The notes below the pieces were generated by a model. That model worked only from the letters and a program-made list of their open reading frames with translations, ran no database searches and was not told the DNA's origin. A program made the translations under genes and the position numbers. A DNA stretch of 64,000 nucleotides. Origin: JASLDZ01 sp964242625 (lineage in GTDB: Bacteria > Pseudomonadota > Alphaproteobacteria > Caulobacterales > Caulobacteraceae). Below, piece after piece: positions 11,295 to 20,792 of the stretch (the stretch's first letter is position 1; the number at the start of each line of letters is the position of its first letter). The DNA is taken from assembly GCA_964242625.1 (NCBI GenBank), contig CAXTAO010000004.1:1-64000 (forward strand), given 5' to 3'.

Positions 11295-12287
11295 ATGCGC
11301 CTTGATCGTCGCTTGATCCTGGCCGGCGCGGGACTGATGCCGATCGCGGCCAGCGCAGCTCCACTTCAGCGTCACCCGGTGACGGACGGCAGGCCCCCCG
11401 ACGAGGTCTGGGATCTTTGGCCGGGTCGCCCGCCGGGTGGCGAGCATGTGGCGCTCTGGATGAGTCGCGAGCCCCCGCCTCGCCCGAACCTGCGCGGCGA
11501 CATCAAGGGCTACGTGCGCCCCGTGCTGGCCGTCTGTAGGCCAGCGCGAGCCACCGCGGGAGCGCTGCTCGTGCTGCCAGGCGGCGGCTACCACATTGTG
11601 TCTTGGGACAACGAAGGTACGAGCGTCGCCCAACGACTGCTCCCCACTGGGGCGACCATCTATGTCCTCGCCTACCGGCTACCGGGAGACGCCCTCGGCT
11701 GGGCCGACGAAGCCAACGCGCCTCTGGCTGACGCTCAGCGCGCCATTCGGCTGATCCGCGAGGACGCCCTGCATCACCGACATGATCCGGACGACGTGGG
11801 CGTGCTCGGCTTCTCGGCGGGAGGCCATCTCGCGGGACGGTTGCTGACGCAGTACGACCTCGAGACGTATCGGCCCGTCGATGATCGGGACCGCCGATCC
11901 GCCCGTCCGTCCTACGCGGGACTTCTCTACCCCGTGATCACACTACGCTCGCCGTACACGCACACGGGTTCGCGGCGCGCACTGGTCGGAGACGACGAGG
12001 AGCGCGCCGCGGAACTCTCCGTCGAGACCCACACGCGCCCAGGCCTCGCGCCCACTTTCCTGGCCAGTGCGCTCGACGACGACACAGTCGATCCGCAGAA
12101 CGCCATCATCGCGATCACTGCGCTCCGGAGAGCGCAGGTGCCTTGCGAGCTGCACCTGTTTCAAGAGGGGATGCACGGGTTCGGAGTGACGCTGCCGCCC
12201 GCAGCGCCCGCCGCGCAGTGGCCAGAGCTGTTCACTGCCTGGGCGCGCCGGAACGGCGGCCTGGGAGGGCCGCAAGCGATCGACTGA
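11295..12287 (+). CDS. Exported alpha/beta-hydrolase, BD-FAE / acetylxylan-esterase-like
   Basis: This 330-aa hydrolase opens with an export signal that has a twin-arginine-like start (LDRRLILAGAGLMPIAASAAP), so it is probably periplasmic. The oxyanion loop LPGGGYH, the nucleophile elbow GFSAGGH, an acid in ALDDDTVDP and the histidine in EGMHGFG form the expected catalytic set. The fold and motif spacing match carbohydrate-esterase or xylan-esterase-like hydrolases. The exact substrate cannot be read. The ATG at 11295 is preferred because the signal peptide starts there. Confidence 0.82.
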   Translation: MRLDRRLILAGAGLMPIAASAAPLQRHPVTDGRPPDEVWDLWPGRPPGGEHVALWMSREPPPRPNLRGDIKGYVRPVLAVCRPARATAGALLVLPGGGYHIVSWDNEGTSVAQRLLPTGATIYVLAYRLPGDALGWADEANAPLADAQRAIRLIREDALHHRHDPDDVGVLGFSAGGHLAGRLLTQYDLETYRPVDDRDRRSARPSYAGLLYPVITLRSPYTHTGSRRALVGDDEERAAELSVETHTRPGLAPTFLASALDDDTVDPQNAIIAITALRRAQVPCELHLFQEGMHGFGVTLPPAAPAAQWPELFTAWARRNGGLGGPQAID

Positions 12288-12317
12288 CTTGGGTCGAGCT
12301 AACGTCCGCGAGGGTGC

Positions 12318-12359
12318 CCCGCTCTACCCTACCCCCCCCCCCGTTAGTCTGACACTGCC
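12318..12359 (+). repeat. Dispersed 42-bp repeat, copy 3
   Basis: It runs from about CCCCGCTCTACCCTACC, through a long C run, to CCGTTAGTCTGACACTGCC, and matches the copies at 6080-6121 and 6172-6211. It sits about 30 bp after the esterase stop. The C homopolymer (12331-12342) is the main difference. Confidence 0.55.
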
Positions 12360-12413
12360 CGGCGGGAGCTTCCTGCGACAGGCGTCGTTCACGAACATAG
12401 AAGGAGCCAATCC

Positions 12414-12659
12414 ATGCCGACCTACCATTTCACACTGAAGGACAGGGTCGTCCGACTCGATCCCAGGGGAACCGACCTTCCCGATACGAGAGCGGCCCAA
12501 AGAGAAGCCGTCCTGTATGCGGCGGAGCACATCAAGCATCGACCCGACGAAATAATCTCCGATGGGCATCTCGAAGTCACGGTAAGTGACAATAGTGGGC
12601 TGGACCTCTTCATGGTGACCGTGATCACCACGAACGCAGCAGCGTCGGGCGTCAGCTAG
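12414..12659 (+). CDS. DUF6894-type small conserved protein
   Basis: This 81-aa soluble protein has the pattern MPTYHFTLKD ... LPDTRAAQREAVLYAAE, as in the DUF6894 family, which is common and often multicopy in rhizobiales and caulobacters. Function is unknown. A ribosome site (GAAGGAGCC) precedes the ATG. It is monocistronic. Confidence 0.75.
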   Translation: MPTYHFTLKDRVVRLDPRGTDLPDTRAAQREAVLYAAEHIKHRPDEIISDGHLEVTVSDNSGLDLFMVTVITTNAAASGVS

Positions 12660-12767
12660 AACACGAGCGGCGAGACGAAGGCGTCGGTCCTCCGTTTGCG
12701 TGCCCAGGTCTTGGAAAGCGTCCGGGGGCCGCCTTCTAGCGAGACCGGGACTGAAATTGTTTCTGCA

Positions 12768-12872
12768 GCATGGGGCGTCATTTTAGCGATGGCCGAAGCT
12801 CTCAGTCTGGGTGCTTACGAGCTCATGCATTTTCCGCAGATTTCCCCCAGTATGTTCAAGCCTGCCTACTAA
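12768..12872 (+). pseudogene. Decayed paralogue of the 40-aa membrane peptide at 33596
   Basis: The frame reads AWGV then LSLGAYEL, matching the intact 40-aa peptide at 33596-33718 (AAWGGVVALVVALSLGAYELVH). Nucleotide similarity spans about 70 bp. No start codon fits at the expected place and the C-terminus diverges, so it looks like a degenerating copy. It could be expressed from an internal ATG. Confidence 0.4.
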
Positions 12873-12897
12873 CAATGCTAGGCGGCACCTCAGGTTT

Positions 12898-13188
12898 TTA
12901 GTCGAGCGAGCCGACCTCCAACTTGACCTCACAGACGCGAACAGCCTCGTAGAGGCCGGCTTTTTGATACGGACTGTCGTCGAAGTAGGTCTGCGCCTGC
13001 CGCAGGTTTTCGGCCTGAACGATGGTCATCACGCCGAGTGCCGCGCCGTCCTCTCCACTGAGCACTCCGGCAATCTTCAGCCGCGGATGGTCCTGACGTA
13101 GGTGTTCGTTCCATTCCGCGGTCAGGTGCTCTCGTTGCCCGGCCGCCTCCGCCGTGAAGTACGCGGCCACGTGAAAGAACCTTCGCAT
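12898..13188 (-). CDS. YciI-family (YCII-related domain) protein
   Basis: This 96-aa protein has the ferredoxin-like YCII fold pattern: an N-terminal strand (FFHVAAYF), the segment LKIAGVLSGEDG and DSPYQKAGLYEAVRVCEVK. The family is linked to small dehydratase or hydrolase roles and to YciI, but specific function is unassigned. An AGGAG site at 13195-13199 favours the ATG at 13188 over the adjacent GTG. Confidence 0.8.
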   Translation of the reverse strand: MRRFFHVAAYFTAEAAGQREHLTAEWNEHLRQDHPRLKIAGVLSGEDGAALGVMTIVQAENLRQAQTYFDDSPYQKAGLYEAVRVCEVKLEVGSLD

Positions 13189-13279
13189 CACGTCTCCTTT
13201 TCGCTTGACGGCGAGTGTACGCTACCGAGCGCGCCATCTGTGGGCCCGACATCGCCCCTGTCGCCAGTCAGAACGCGGT

Positions 13280-14605
13280 TCATATGGCCAAGGTGGCGAA
13301 CATGCCGACAGCCGCGACGGCCATGATGAGCGTCGCGATCCAACCCAGCCCCTTGAGGAGCCGCGGCAGGACGAACGCGCCCATGACGTCCTGGCGGCTG
13401 GCGAGCACCATCATCGTGCCCATGATCGGCACCGCGACCACGCCGTTGAGCACCGCGCTCCAGAACAGAGCTTTGACAGGGTCAAGCGCAACGAAATTGA
13501 GCCCCACTCCCATCAGCGTCGCCCCGGCCAGCACCGCATAGAACCGCGGCGCGCGGTGCAGCTTTCGGGTGAGCCCGACGTGCCAGCCGAAGCTCTCGCC
13601 CACCGCATAGGCGGCGGAGCTTCCGAGCACCGGAAGAGCCAGCAGACCCGTGCCGACAATCCCAAGGGCGAAAACCACGAAGACGCCCGGCCCCGCGATG
13701 GGACGCAGCGCTTCGGCGGCCTGGGCCGAAGTCTGGATGTTTGTAACGCCATGTGCGTGCAGAGTAGCTGCGGTGGTGAGCACGATGAACAGCGCCACGA
13801 GGTTTGACAGTCCCATGCCGATATAGGTGTCCCAGCGGATGCGACTAAACTCGACGCGGGCCTGCTCGGGCGCGCGGAACAGCGGCCGAGCGCCGGGGCG
13901 CTCTTTGATTTCTTCGACCTCCTCCTCGGCCTGCCAGAAGAACAGGTATGGGCTGATCGTGGTCCCGAGGATGGCCACCACAACGGTCAGGTAGCCGGCG
14001 TTCGGTGACACCATCGGAGCCACGAGATGCCGGCCCACCGTCGCCCAGGGCATGTGCACGACGAACGCCACACCCACGTAGGCGAAGAGCGCGAGCGTCA
14101 GCCATTTCAGCACGGCCACATAGCGAGCGTAGCGGACGAACACTTCGAGCAGCACCGACCCTAGGGCGAAAAGGCCCACGTAGAGGAGTTCGGGGCCGCC
14201 CACGACAAGCTTCAACGCTGCCGCCATGGCCCCCAGGTCGGCTCCCAGGTTGATAACATTCGCCGCAGCCAGCAAGGAGACCAGCGTGTAGAGCACCGGG
14301 GCGGGTGCATGTAGACGCAAGTTGCCCGCCAGGCCTCTCCCGGTCACCCGGCCGATCCGCGCGCTGATCTCTTGGATGGCGCACATTAGCGGCCAGCTCA
14401 GGATCAACGTCCAGCCGAGGTCGAATCCGAACTGGGCGCCCGCTTGGGAGTAGGTGGCGATGCCGCTGGGGTCGTCGTCCGAGGCTCCGGTCGTGAGCCC
14501 CGGGCCCAGCACCTTGAGGAGCGGCGTCCGCGCAAAAGGCTTAATCGCCTCCGGAGACGGGCGTGAGGCCGGTGGGCAGGGATCGGGCGGCGCGCGGAAG
14601 CTCAT
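13280..14605 (-). CDS. NRAMP-family divalent metal transporter
   Basis: This 441-aa protein has 11 or so transmembrane segments. The TM1 unwound region reads DDDPSGIATYSQAG (residues 43-56) in place of the classical DPGN motif of Mn/Fe NRAMPs. That variant is typical of the NRAMP-related branch in which Mg2+ transporters have been described, so the metal is uncertain. The start ATG at 14605 overlaps the acetate kinase stop as ATGA, so translation is coupled in the operon xfp / ackA / this gene. Confidence 0.85.
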   Translation of the reverse strand: MSFRAPPDPCPPASRPSPEAIKPFARTPLLKVLGPGLTTGASDDDPSGIATYSQAGAQFGFDLGWTLILSWPLMCAIQEISARIGRVTGRGLAGNLRLHAPAPVLYTLVSLLAAANVINLGADLGAMAAALKLVVGGPELLYVGLFALGSVLLEVFVRYARYVAVLKWLTLALFAYVGVAFVVHMPWATVGRHLVAPMVSPNAGYLTVVVAILGTTISPYLFFWQAEEEVEEIKERPGARPLFRAPEQARVEFSRIRWDTYIGMGLSNLVALFIVLTTAATLHAHGVTNIQTSAQAAEALRPIAGPGVFVVFALGIVGTGLLALPVLGSSAAYAVGESFGWHVGLTRKLHRAPRFYAVLAGATLMGVGLNFVALDPVKALFWSAVLNGVVAVPIMGTMMVLASRQDVMGAFVLPRLLKGLGWIATLIMAVAAVGMFATLAI

Positions 14606-15732
14606 CTGCCAACCAGGGGAATTGACGTCCCCCAACCAGGCTGTGCGGCCTTCCCGTCAGCCCCGATGCTGGAGGCGCAAACGCCATAGCGCATAACGCC
14701 TGACACCTCTCGCGCAATCTGCTCGACCTCCTGCGAAGGCAGGACCTCGACACGAACACGACCGCCTTCACCGCTAACGCCCGCCCAGTTTAGATCATCG
14801 ATGATGGCTGAGCGGACCTCGGCGTCGTTCTCGCCGACGCCTCCCGTGAAGACGATCAGGTCCGCGCCTCCGAGCGACGCCATCATTCCGGCGATGGCCT
14901 TCGAGATCGACCGACTGAAGATGCGCAACGCGAGGGCGGCGTCAGGCTGGCCGGCGGCGTGCAATCGACGGAGATCACCCGACACGCCGGAGATGCCGAG
15001 GAGGCCTGAGTGCCGATCGATCACATCCTCTAGCGCGTCCGCATCCATCCCGTGTTGGCGGATCATGTGGAGCAGCAGTCCGGGATCGACGTCTCCCGCG
15101 CGCGTCCCCATCACCACACCGCCGGAGGGTGTCAGGCCCATGCTCGTATCCACAGAGTGCCCGGCGCGCACGGCCGTGACGCTGGCCCCGCTGCCGAGGT
15201 GGGCGATGATCAAGCGCTCGGGAGCGGTCCCGCCGAGCTGGTGCAGGACCGACTGGCACGATAGGCCGTGAAATCCATATCGGCGCAGGCCGTCTCGCCT
15301 CAGCGCTTGAGGGATCGGCAGAACGGCGGCGATATCCGGCAGGTCGGCATGGAAGCCCGTGTCGAAGCACGCCACGTGCGGAACCCCGGCGTAGCGGGTT
15401 TGCGCCATGCCAATCAGCTCCAGCGACGCCGGCATGTGCAGGGGCGCGAACGCCTTGGCTTCTCGCAGCAGGGCGATGACCGCGTGGTTGATGACGACGG
15501 GATGGAAGAGGGACGGGCCGCCATGCACGATGCGGTGGCCGACGGCGTCCGGCACGCTGTCACCCAAGGCGGCGTCGATGCGGGAGAAGAGAGCCTCGTC
15601 GACTACGGCGGTCTCCACCTCGCCTGATGCAAGCGCCATGACTGCTTCGGCGTTGGCTTCATAGAGCCCGAACTTCACCGATGACGAGCCGCCGTTGAGC
15701 GCGAGCACCCGAACGCCGGTGGAACCGCTCAT
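14602..15732 (-). CDS. ackA: Acetate/propionate kinase
   Basis: This 376-aa member of the ASKHA superfamily interconverts acetyl phosphate plus ADP with acetate plus ATP. Visible motifs include the N-terminal NGGSSSVKFGLY, GHRIVHGG, FDTGFH, RRYGFHGLS, the phosphate loop HLGSGASV and the C-terminal FTGGVGEND. Its start overlaps the phosphoketolase stop (ATGA) and its stop overlaps the transporter start (ATGA). Placed after phosphoketolase it completes a route from pentose or fructose phosphates to acetate with ATP. Confidence 0.95.
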   Translation of the reverse strand: MSGSTGVRVLALNGGSSSVKFGLYEANAEAVMALASGEVETAVVDEALFSRIDAALGDSVPDAVGHRIVHGGPSLFHPVVINHAVIALLREAKAFAPLHMPASLELIGMAQTRYAGVPHVACFDTGFHADLPDIAAVLPIPQALRRDGLRRYGFHGLSCQSVLHQLGGTAPERLIIAHLGSGASVTAVRAGHSVDTSMGLTPSGGVVMGTRAGDVDPGLLLHMIRQHGMDADALEDVIDRHSGLLGISGVSGDLRRLHAAGQPDAALALRIFSRSISKAIAGMMASLGGADLIVFTGGVGENDAEVRSAIIDDLNWAGVSGEGGRVRVEVLPSQEVEQIAREVSGVMRYGVCASSIGADGKAAQPGWGTSIPLVGR

Positions 15733-18164
15733 CGGCTCCAGCGCCAGTCGCGCACCTCCGGAAGGTCGTCTCCGTGTTCGGCGATGTAGAGCTTGTGCCG
15801 CTGGATGGCCGCCCAGTAGCGGTCCGTCTCCGCCTGCACCCGATCACGAAAGCGCGGGATCCGGCTGATGGCGTCCAGCGCCAGGCGGTATCGGTCCAGG
15901 TCATTGAGCACGACCATGTCGAATGGCGTGGTCGTGGTGCCTTCGCCCTTATAGCCGCGCACGTGGATGTTGGCGTGGTTGGTGCGGCGGTAGGTGAGCT
16001 TGTGGATCAGCGCCGGGTAGCCGTGGAAGGCGAAGATCACCGGCTTGTCGGTCGTGAAGAGTGCGTCGAAGGCGCGATCGTCCAGACCGTGCGGATGCTC
16101 GGACTGGGGCTGCAGCGCCATTAGGTCGACGACATTCACCACGCGGATGCGGATGTCCGGAACGTAGCTGCGCAGGAGCGTGACCGCAGCCAAAGACTCC
16201 AACGTCGGCACATCGCCCGCGCAAGCCATGACGACGTCGGGGTCGCCTTCGTCGCTGGCGAAATCCCATATGCCCAGGCCCGTCGTACAGTGACGGACAG
16301 CGTCGTCGATCTCCAGCCACTGCCACTCCGGTTGCTTGCCGGCCACGATCACGTTCACATAATCGCGGCTGCGTAGGGCGTGATCGGTGACCGAAAGCAG
16401 ACAGTTGGCGTCGGGTGGCAAGTAGATGCGCGCGACGTCCGCGGTTTTGTTGGCGACGTGATCGAGGAAGCCGGGGTCCTGGTGGGAAGCACCATTGTGG
16501 TCCTGACGCCAGACGTGGGAGGTGAGTAAATAGTTCAGCGATGCGATCGGCGCGCGCCACGGGATCTTTCGAGCTACCTTCAGCCATTTGGCGTGCTGAT
16601 TCAGCATCGAGTCTACGATGTGAACGAAGGCCTCATAGCAGGAAAACAGGCCATGACGGCCGGTGAGGAGGTAGCCTTCGAGCCAGCCTTGGCAGAGATG
16701 CTCGCTCAGCACCTCCATTACGCGTCCATCGCGGCTGAGATGCTCGTCGACCGCGTCGATCTCGGCCATCCATGTCTTACCGCTGGCCTCGTAAACAGCC
16801 TGCAGGCGGTTGGAGGCGGTCTCGTCGGGGCCGAACAGGCGGAAGTTCGCCACTTCCAGGTTGAAGGCCACCACCTCGCGCAGGTAGCCGCCCAGTACGG
16901 CGGTCGCCGCCGCCCGTTCGTGACCATGGCCGGTCGCGACGGCGTACGCGCGGAAGTCGGGCAGCGAGAGTGGGCGGAGCCTCTCGCCCCCGTTGGCGTG
17001 CGGGTTGGATCCCATGCGCCGATGCCCCTTCGGCGCCAGTGACGCGAACTCCTCCCGGAACTTGCCGTCGGCGTCGAACAGCTCGTCGGGGCGATAGCTC
17101 AGCATCCACGCCTCGAGCTGGCGCAGGTGCTCGGGATCGCCGAAGCTTGCGATCGGCACCTGGTGCGCGCGCCACGTGCCCTCTACCGGGAGGCCGTCGA
17201 CCACCTTGGGACCCGTCCAGCCCTTCGGCGTCCGCATCACGATCATCGGCCACCGCGGTCGCACGCCGCCGTCATCTCCTGAGCGCGCGGCCGCCTGGAT
17301 GGCGCGAATGTGCGCGAGCACGACGTCGAGCGTCGACGCCAGGAGTGGGTGGACGAGAGCCGGATCATCGCCCTCGACGAAGTGAGGCTCGTAGCCGTAG
17401 CCCCGCATCAGCTCCGTCAGCTCGTCGCGACCGATGCGCGCCAGTATGGTCGGGTTGGCGATCTTGAAGCCGTTGAGGTGGAGGATCGGCAGCACCGCCC
17501 CGTCTCGCGAGGGGTTCAGGAACTTGTTGCTCTGCCAACTTGCCGCCAGTGGCCCGGTCTCGGCCTCCCCATCGCCCACGATGCAGGCGACGATCAGCTC
17601 CGGATTGTCGAAAGCTGCGCCGTAGGCGTGCACCAGTGCGTAGCCGAGCTCGCCACCCTCGTGGATCGAACCCGGCGTCTCCGGGGCCACGTGGCTCGGC
17701 ACCCCTCCCGGCCAGGAGAACTGGCGGAGCAATCGATCGATGCCCCCGCGGCTGCGTTCGATCGCTGGGTAGCGTTCGGTGTAGGAGCCCTCAAGGTAGG
17801 TGTTGGCGACCATGCCCGGGCCGCCGTGTCCCGGTCCCGCCACCATGATCATGTCTAGGTCGTGCTCGACGATCAGGCGGTTCAGATGCACGTAGATTAG
17901 GTTCAGACCGGGTGTCGTTCCCCAGTGGCCCAAAAGACGACTTTTGATATCCGACAGCTGTAGCGGCGCCTCCAACAACGGATTAGCGCGCAAGTATATC
18001 TGCCCAACCGAGAGGTAGTTCGCAGCGCGCCAATAGCCGTGCATTCGTCGAAGCAGGCCAGGGTCGAGCAAGGCCGGATGCTCGTCGTAGACCGAGTCTA
18101 GAGGAAAATTGCCGTCCAAGCCCGTCTCTCCCGGTCGTCGGCGCTCGTCGAACGTTCGACCCAT
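15729..18164 (-). CDS. xfp: Phosphoketolase (Xfp family)
   Basis: This 811-aa thiamine-diphosphate enzyme splits xylulose 5-phosphate and/or fructose 6-phosphate with phosphate to give acetyl phosphate and an aldose phosphate. The ThDP motif GDGEAETGPLAASWQSNKF is clear, as are the N-terminal LRRMHGYWRAANYLSVGQIYL and GHWGTTPGLNLIY and the phosphate-site QDHNGASHQDPGF. Length is standard. The ATG at 18164 is taken over the preceding TTG. It heads the coupled operon with ackA and an NRAMP-type transporter. Confidence 0.95.
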   Translation of the reverse strand: MGRTFDERRRPGETGLDGNFPLDSVYDEHPALLDPGLLRRMHGYWRAANYLSVGQIYLRANPLLEAPLQLSDIKSRLLGHWGTTPGLNLIYVHLNRLIVEHDLDMIMVAGPGHGGPGMVANTYLEGSYTERYPAIERSRGGIDRLLRQFSWPGGVPSHVAPETPGSIHEGGELGYALVHAYGAAFDNPELIVACIVGDGEAETGPLAASWQSNKFLNPSRDGAVLPILHLNGFKIANPTILARIGRDELTELMRGYGYEPHFVEGDDPALVHPLLASTLDVVLAHIRAIQAAARSGDDGGVRPRWPMIVMRTPKGWTGPKVVDGLPVEGTWRAHQVPIASFGDPEHLRQLEAWMLSYRPDELFDADGKFREEFASLAPKGHRRMGSNPHANGGERLRPLSLPDFRAYAVATGHGHERAAATAVLGGYLREVVAFNLEVANFRLFGPDETASNRLQAVYEASGKTWMAEIDAVDEHLSRDGRVMEVLSEHLCQGWLEGYLLTGRHGLFSCYEAFVHIVDSMLNQHAKWLKVARKIPWRAPIASLNYLLTSHVWRQDHNGASHQDPGFLDHVANKTADVARIYLPPDANCLLSVTDHALRSRDYVNVIVAGKQPEWQWLEIDDAVRHCTTGLGIWDFASDEGDPDVVMACAGDVPTLESLAAVTLLRSYVPDIRIRVVNVVDLMALQPQSEHPHGLDDRAFDALFTTDKPVIFAFHGYPALIHKLTYRRTNHANIHVRGYKGEGTTTTPFDMVVLNDLDRYRLALDAISRIPRFRDRVQAETDRYWAAIQRHKLYIAEHGDDLPEVRDWRWSR

Positions 18165-18364
18165 CAAACCGAGGGGTTAGGGGGAGCCGCCGCGATCGTG
18201 AAGCGTCGGAAAACACTGATCGGAGCCGCCAATGTGTGCGGGGTCGCAAACGCGGCCCACCGCAAAGCAGCGGATCTTCACTGTGCGTACTGTCCGAGCC
18301 GCTCGCTTGCTCCGCGGGGCTGCTAGACGCTGGGTGTAAATCACAAGCCTCGAAAGGTGCCCCG

Positions 18365-18523
18365 ATGACCCGCATCGCTACTTTCAACAAGCGTTGTAAG
18401 CACAAGGCGCTCGTCCGCTCTCATCCCGACACGGAGGCCGCCCCTACGCGGTCGGCCACTCTCCAATCCGCCACGTCGCTGACGATTTCGACCGTGCGTC
18501 GCGCCGAGGCCGGGACCCGATGA
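18365..18523 (+). CDS. Possible 52-aa upstream peptide coupled to the next gene
   Basis: The frame starts MTRIATFNKRCKHKAL and its stop overlaps the next start codon as ATGA. The overlap is the main support; no homologous family is recognised, and the serine/threonine-rich tail is not diagnostic. It may be a leader ORF or chance. The rest of the 18165-18364 spacer shows nothing else. Confidence 0.25.
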   Translation: MTRIATFNKRCKHKALVRSHPDTEAAPTRSATLQSATSLTISTVRRAEAGTR

Positions 18524-19029
18524 CCGACCAGAATATGTTCGCGGAGACGTCGGCAGCACTGGATGTCGATGGCGCACCTACGCTTGCGCCAGCGTTCTCC
18601 GAAGAAGCGCTGACGATCCTGAACCAGGGCCGAGAGGCCAGTCTAGCGACCCTGCGGCCTGACGGCTGGCCTCAGTCCACGATCGTCAACTACGTCAATG
18701 ATGAGACGCACCTGTACTTTGACTCCGCAGTCACGTCTCAGAAGGCCCAAAACATCGCCCTCGACGATCGCATCTCCATGTCGCTTGTCGTGCCATACCC
18801 AGCCTATGGTCCGATCTATGGACTGTCTCTCGCCGGCCACGCCAGGCTCATCGAGAGTCCGAAGGAGTTGGCGCATGCGCTCGACCTCTGGAAGGCGCGC
18901 TATCCGTACATGCGAGAACGCCTGACGCTCGATCTTACCGGTTCTCTTCCCGGCTTCGGCTTCTACGCGGTGAAGCCGACGGTCTTGACAAAGCTGCACT
19001 ACACCGCGGGGCTTGGTCACCGGCACTGA
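18520..19029 (+). CDS. Pyridoxamine 5'-phosphate oxidase-family flavoprotein
   Basis: This 169-aa split-barrel protein has the pattern ASLATLRPDGWPQSTIVNYV, then LYFDSAVTSQKAQNIALDDRISM, typical of PNPOx-like FMN- or F420-binding proteins. Members of this class are usually small stress-related flavoproteins rather than true PdxH, whose C-terminal signature is missing. It is a single gene. Confidence 0.8.
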   Translation: MTDQNMFAETSAALDVDGAPTLAPAFSEEALTILNQGREASLATLRPDGWPQSTIVNYVNDETHLYFDSAVTSQKAQNIALDDRISMSLVVPYPAYGPIYGLSLAGHARLIESPKELAHALDLWKARYPYMRERLTLDLTGSLPGFGFYAVKPTVLTKLHYTAGLGHRH

Positions 19030-19050
19030 GGTGGCGCGCCCAGGCGAGAT

Positions 19051-19574
19051 CTACCCTGGGTATGCCGCCATGAACGAAGCCGTTGTCTCGGCCGTGAGCT
19101 CGGTGACCGCGGGATCACCTCGCGACGAGCGGCGCGGTCGCCAGCCGGGATGATGGAAGTCCTTCCCATAGTCCACCAGCACGGTCGCGGCTACCCGTAC
19201 GCCAACCTGACGGTCGTCATCGCTGCGTAGGAAGGCCGATCCGCGGGCCCGCCGATCGACCAGGTCGGACACCTCCGCCTTAGAGGAGCCAGACACCGTG
19301 CTGAGCCGCATGGCGGCGGCGGAACGATCGAGGGCGGCGGCGTCAGGTACCCTTCCGGTCTGGGCCCGAGCGCGCAAGCGGCAAAGTATTGCGCCACCAC
19401 TGCGTTCTGGACGGCTACCATGCCTTCGCGGAGCGCTGGGTCGGTCAGATATTTAGCGTGGGGCGGGGTGACGATGACCGGGGGCACCGTCGTCTGGGCG
19501 AAGCCGGCCGCCGAGACGTCGAGACATGCGAGAGACGATAGAACGACTAGAAGCTTCCCTGATCCTGCAAGCAT
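19051..19574 (-). pseudogene. Exported conserved hypothetical protein, one frameshift
   Basis: The first frame (ATG at 19574) has a Sec signal peptide (KLLVVLSSLACLDVSAAGFAQ) and then TPPHAKYLTDPALREGMVAVQNAVVAQYFAACALG. The second frame continues DAAALDRSAAAMRL ... EVSDLVDRRARGSAFLRSDDDRQVGVRVAATVLVDYGKDFHHPGW. Both halves read as one periplasmic protein when joined near 19350-19370, so there is a single-base indel. No known family was recognised. Confidence 0.6.
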
Positions 19575-19849
19575 TATGCATCGACCTCCGACCCGATGAG
19601 GACGAGACCTGCGCAAAGGGCGCGATCACGGTAGGATTGCATAGGTCATCCGCAAATCCGAGCTTTCTGGGGCGTAAGGTGCTTATCGTGAGAGCCCCCG
19701 GGAACTACGGATCACCTCCGGCCAGATCGATCTGCAATTAGCTTTTATCAATCGAACACCATGAAGTCCGGGGAACAAGCAATTCGCCGAGGGATTTAGT
19801 AGGTTGACCCGTTGCGTCCTCCCGGACCGCTCGGGTCGGACTGCTTAAC

Positions 19850-20608
19850 ATGATCGCCGAGACGGGAAGCGCCCCTTTGGCCCCAGCCGTGCTCCACGGA
19901 AGGGCCCGGGCGCCCAATGACTCGGTCGACGGGACAAAGCGTCCTCCGACCATACGGCGTCAGGAAGTCCCGCCCGCGGCCGTCAAGGCGCTCACGACCA
20001 TCTTCATTGTTGATGATCAGCCCTTCGTCCGCTCTGGAGTCCGGGCGACGCTGGAGGAGGCGGGCTGGAACGTCGTCGCCTTCGACGGCTGCGAGGCTTT
20101 CCTGGCAGCGTACCGCCCAGGCCCGGGCTCATGCCTCATCCTCGACGCCCACTTTCCCGGCATGGACGGCCTGGAGCTCGTAGCGCGGTTGCGCGGCAAT
20201 CATGACGACATGCCCGTCGTCATGATTAGCAGCACCAGCGACGTCCCCACCGCGGTCGCCGCCATGAAGGCGGGCGTGCAGGATTTTCTGCAGAAGCCAG
20301 TGCGCTCCGACATGCTCGTCGCCGCCGTAGCTAGCGCGCTACGTCAAGCCTTCGCGCACCACCACGACCTCACAGAGACTAGGCTTGCGGCCTCCCGGAT
20401 CGCGCTTCTGACCGAGCGGCAGCTGGAGGTGATGAACCTCGTGGTGGCGGGTTGCCCGAGCAAAGTCATCGCCTACGAGCTCGGCATCAGCCAGCGGACG
20501 GTGGAGACCCACAGGGCGGCGATCATGCGCCGAACCGGGGCGACCTCCATTCCAGCGCTGGCGCGCATGGTCGCGGACTCCCTCCGATTCCTGAAGGTGG
20601 AAGTCTGA
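19850..20608 (+). CDS. FixJ/NarL-type response regulator
   Basis: This 252-aa regulator has a receiver domain (about residues 48-165; acidic patch IVDDQ, phosphoacceptor Asp in LILDAHFPGMDG, Ser/Thr switch MISSTS, conserved Lys in FLQKPVR) and a LuxR-type HTH (residues 185-245; LTERQLEVMNLVVAGCPSKVIAYELGISQRTVETHRAAIMRRTG). FixJ-like proteins dimerise on phosphorylation and activate promoters. No intact kinase is adjacent; the nearest kinase gene (21657) is broken. About 45 N-terminal residues before the receiver may be an over-extended start. Confidence 0.9.
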   Translation: MIAETGSAPLAPAVLHGRARAPNDSVDGTKRPPTIRRQEVPPAAVKALTTIFIVDDQPFVRSGVRATLEEAGWNVVAFDGCEAFLAAYRPGPGSCLILDAHFPGMDGLELVARLRGNHDDMPVVMISSTSDVPTAVAAMKAGVQDFLQKPVRSDMLVAAVASALRQAFAHHHDLTETRLAASRIALLTERQLEVMNLVVAGCPSKVIAYELGISQRTVETHRAAIMRRTGATSIPALARMVADSLRFLKVEV

Positions 20609-20792
20609 GTCTGGCTAACGCCAGCAACGGCGAGAACTGACGTCCTAGCACCTGAAAGCATGAGCAGAGCGCCTCGATTTCCAAAGTCAGCATCTCGCGC
20701 AGCGCGTACATTCCGAGGCTGATAGACCGACCTCAGGCTAGCTAGTCTCCTGAATTGCAGAGGCGGACACCGCCCAAGCACAGCAGGATACA

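Noticed and set aside
19038..19060. CCCAGG/CCTGGG inverted repeat after the PNPOx-like gene
   Set aside because: A six-bp stem with a 10-nt loop and no T-tract, overlapping the end of the convergent frame; too weak to call a terminator.
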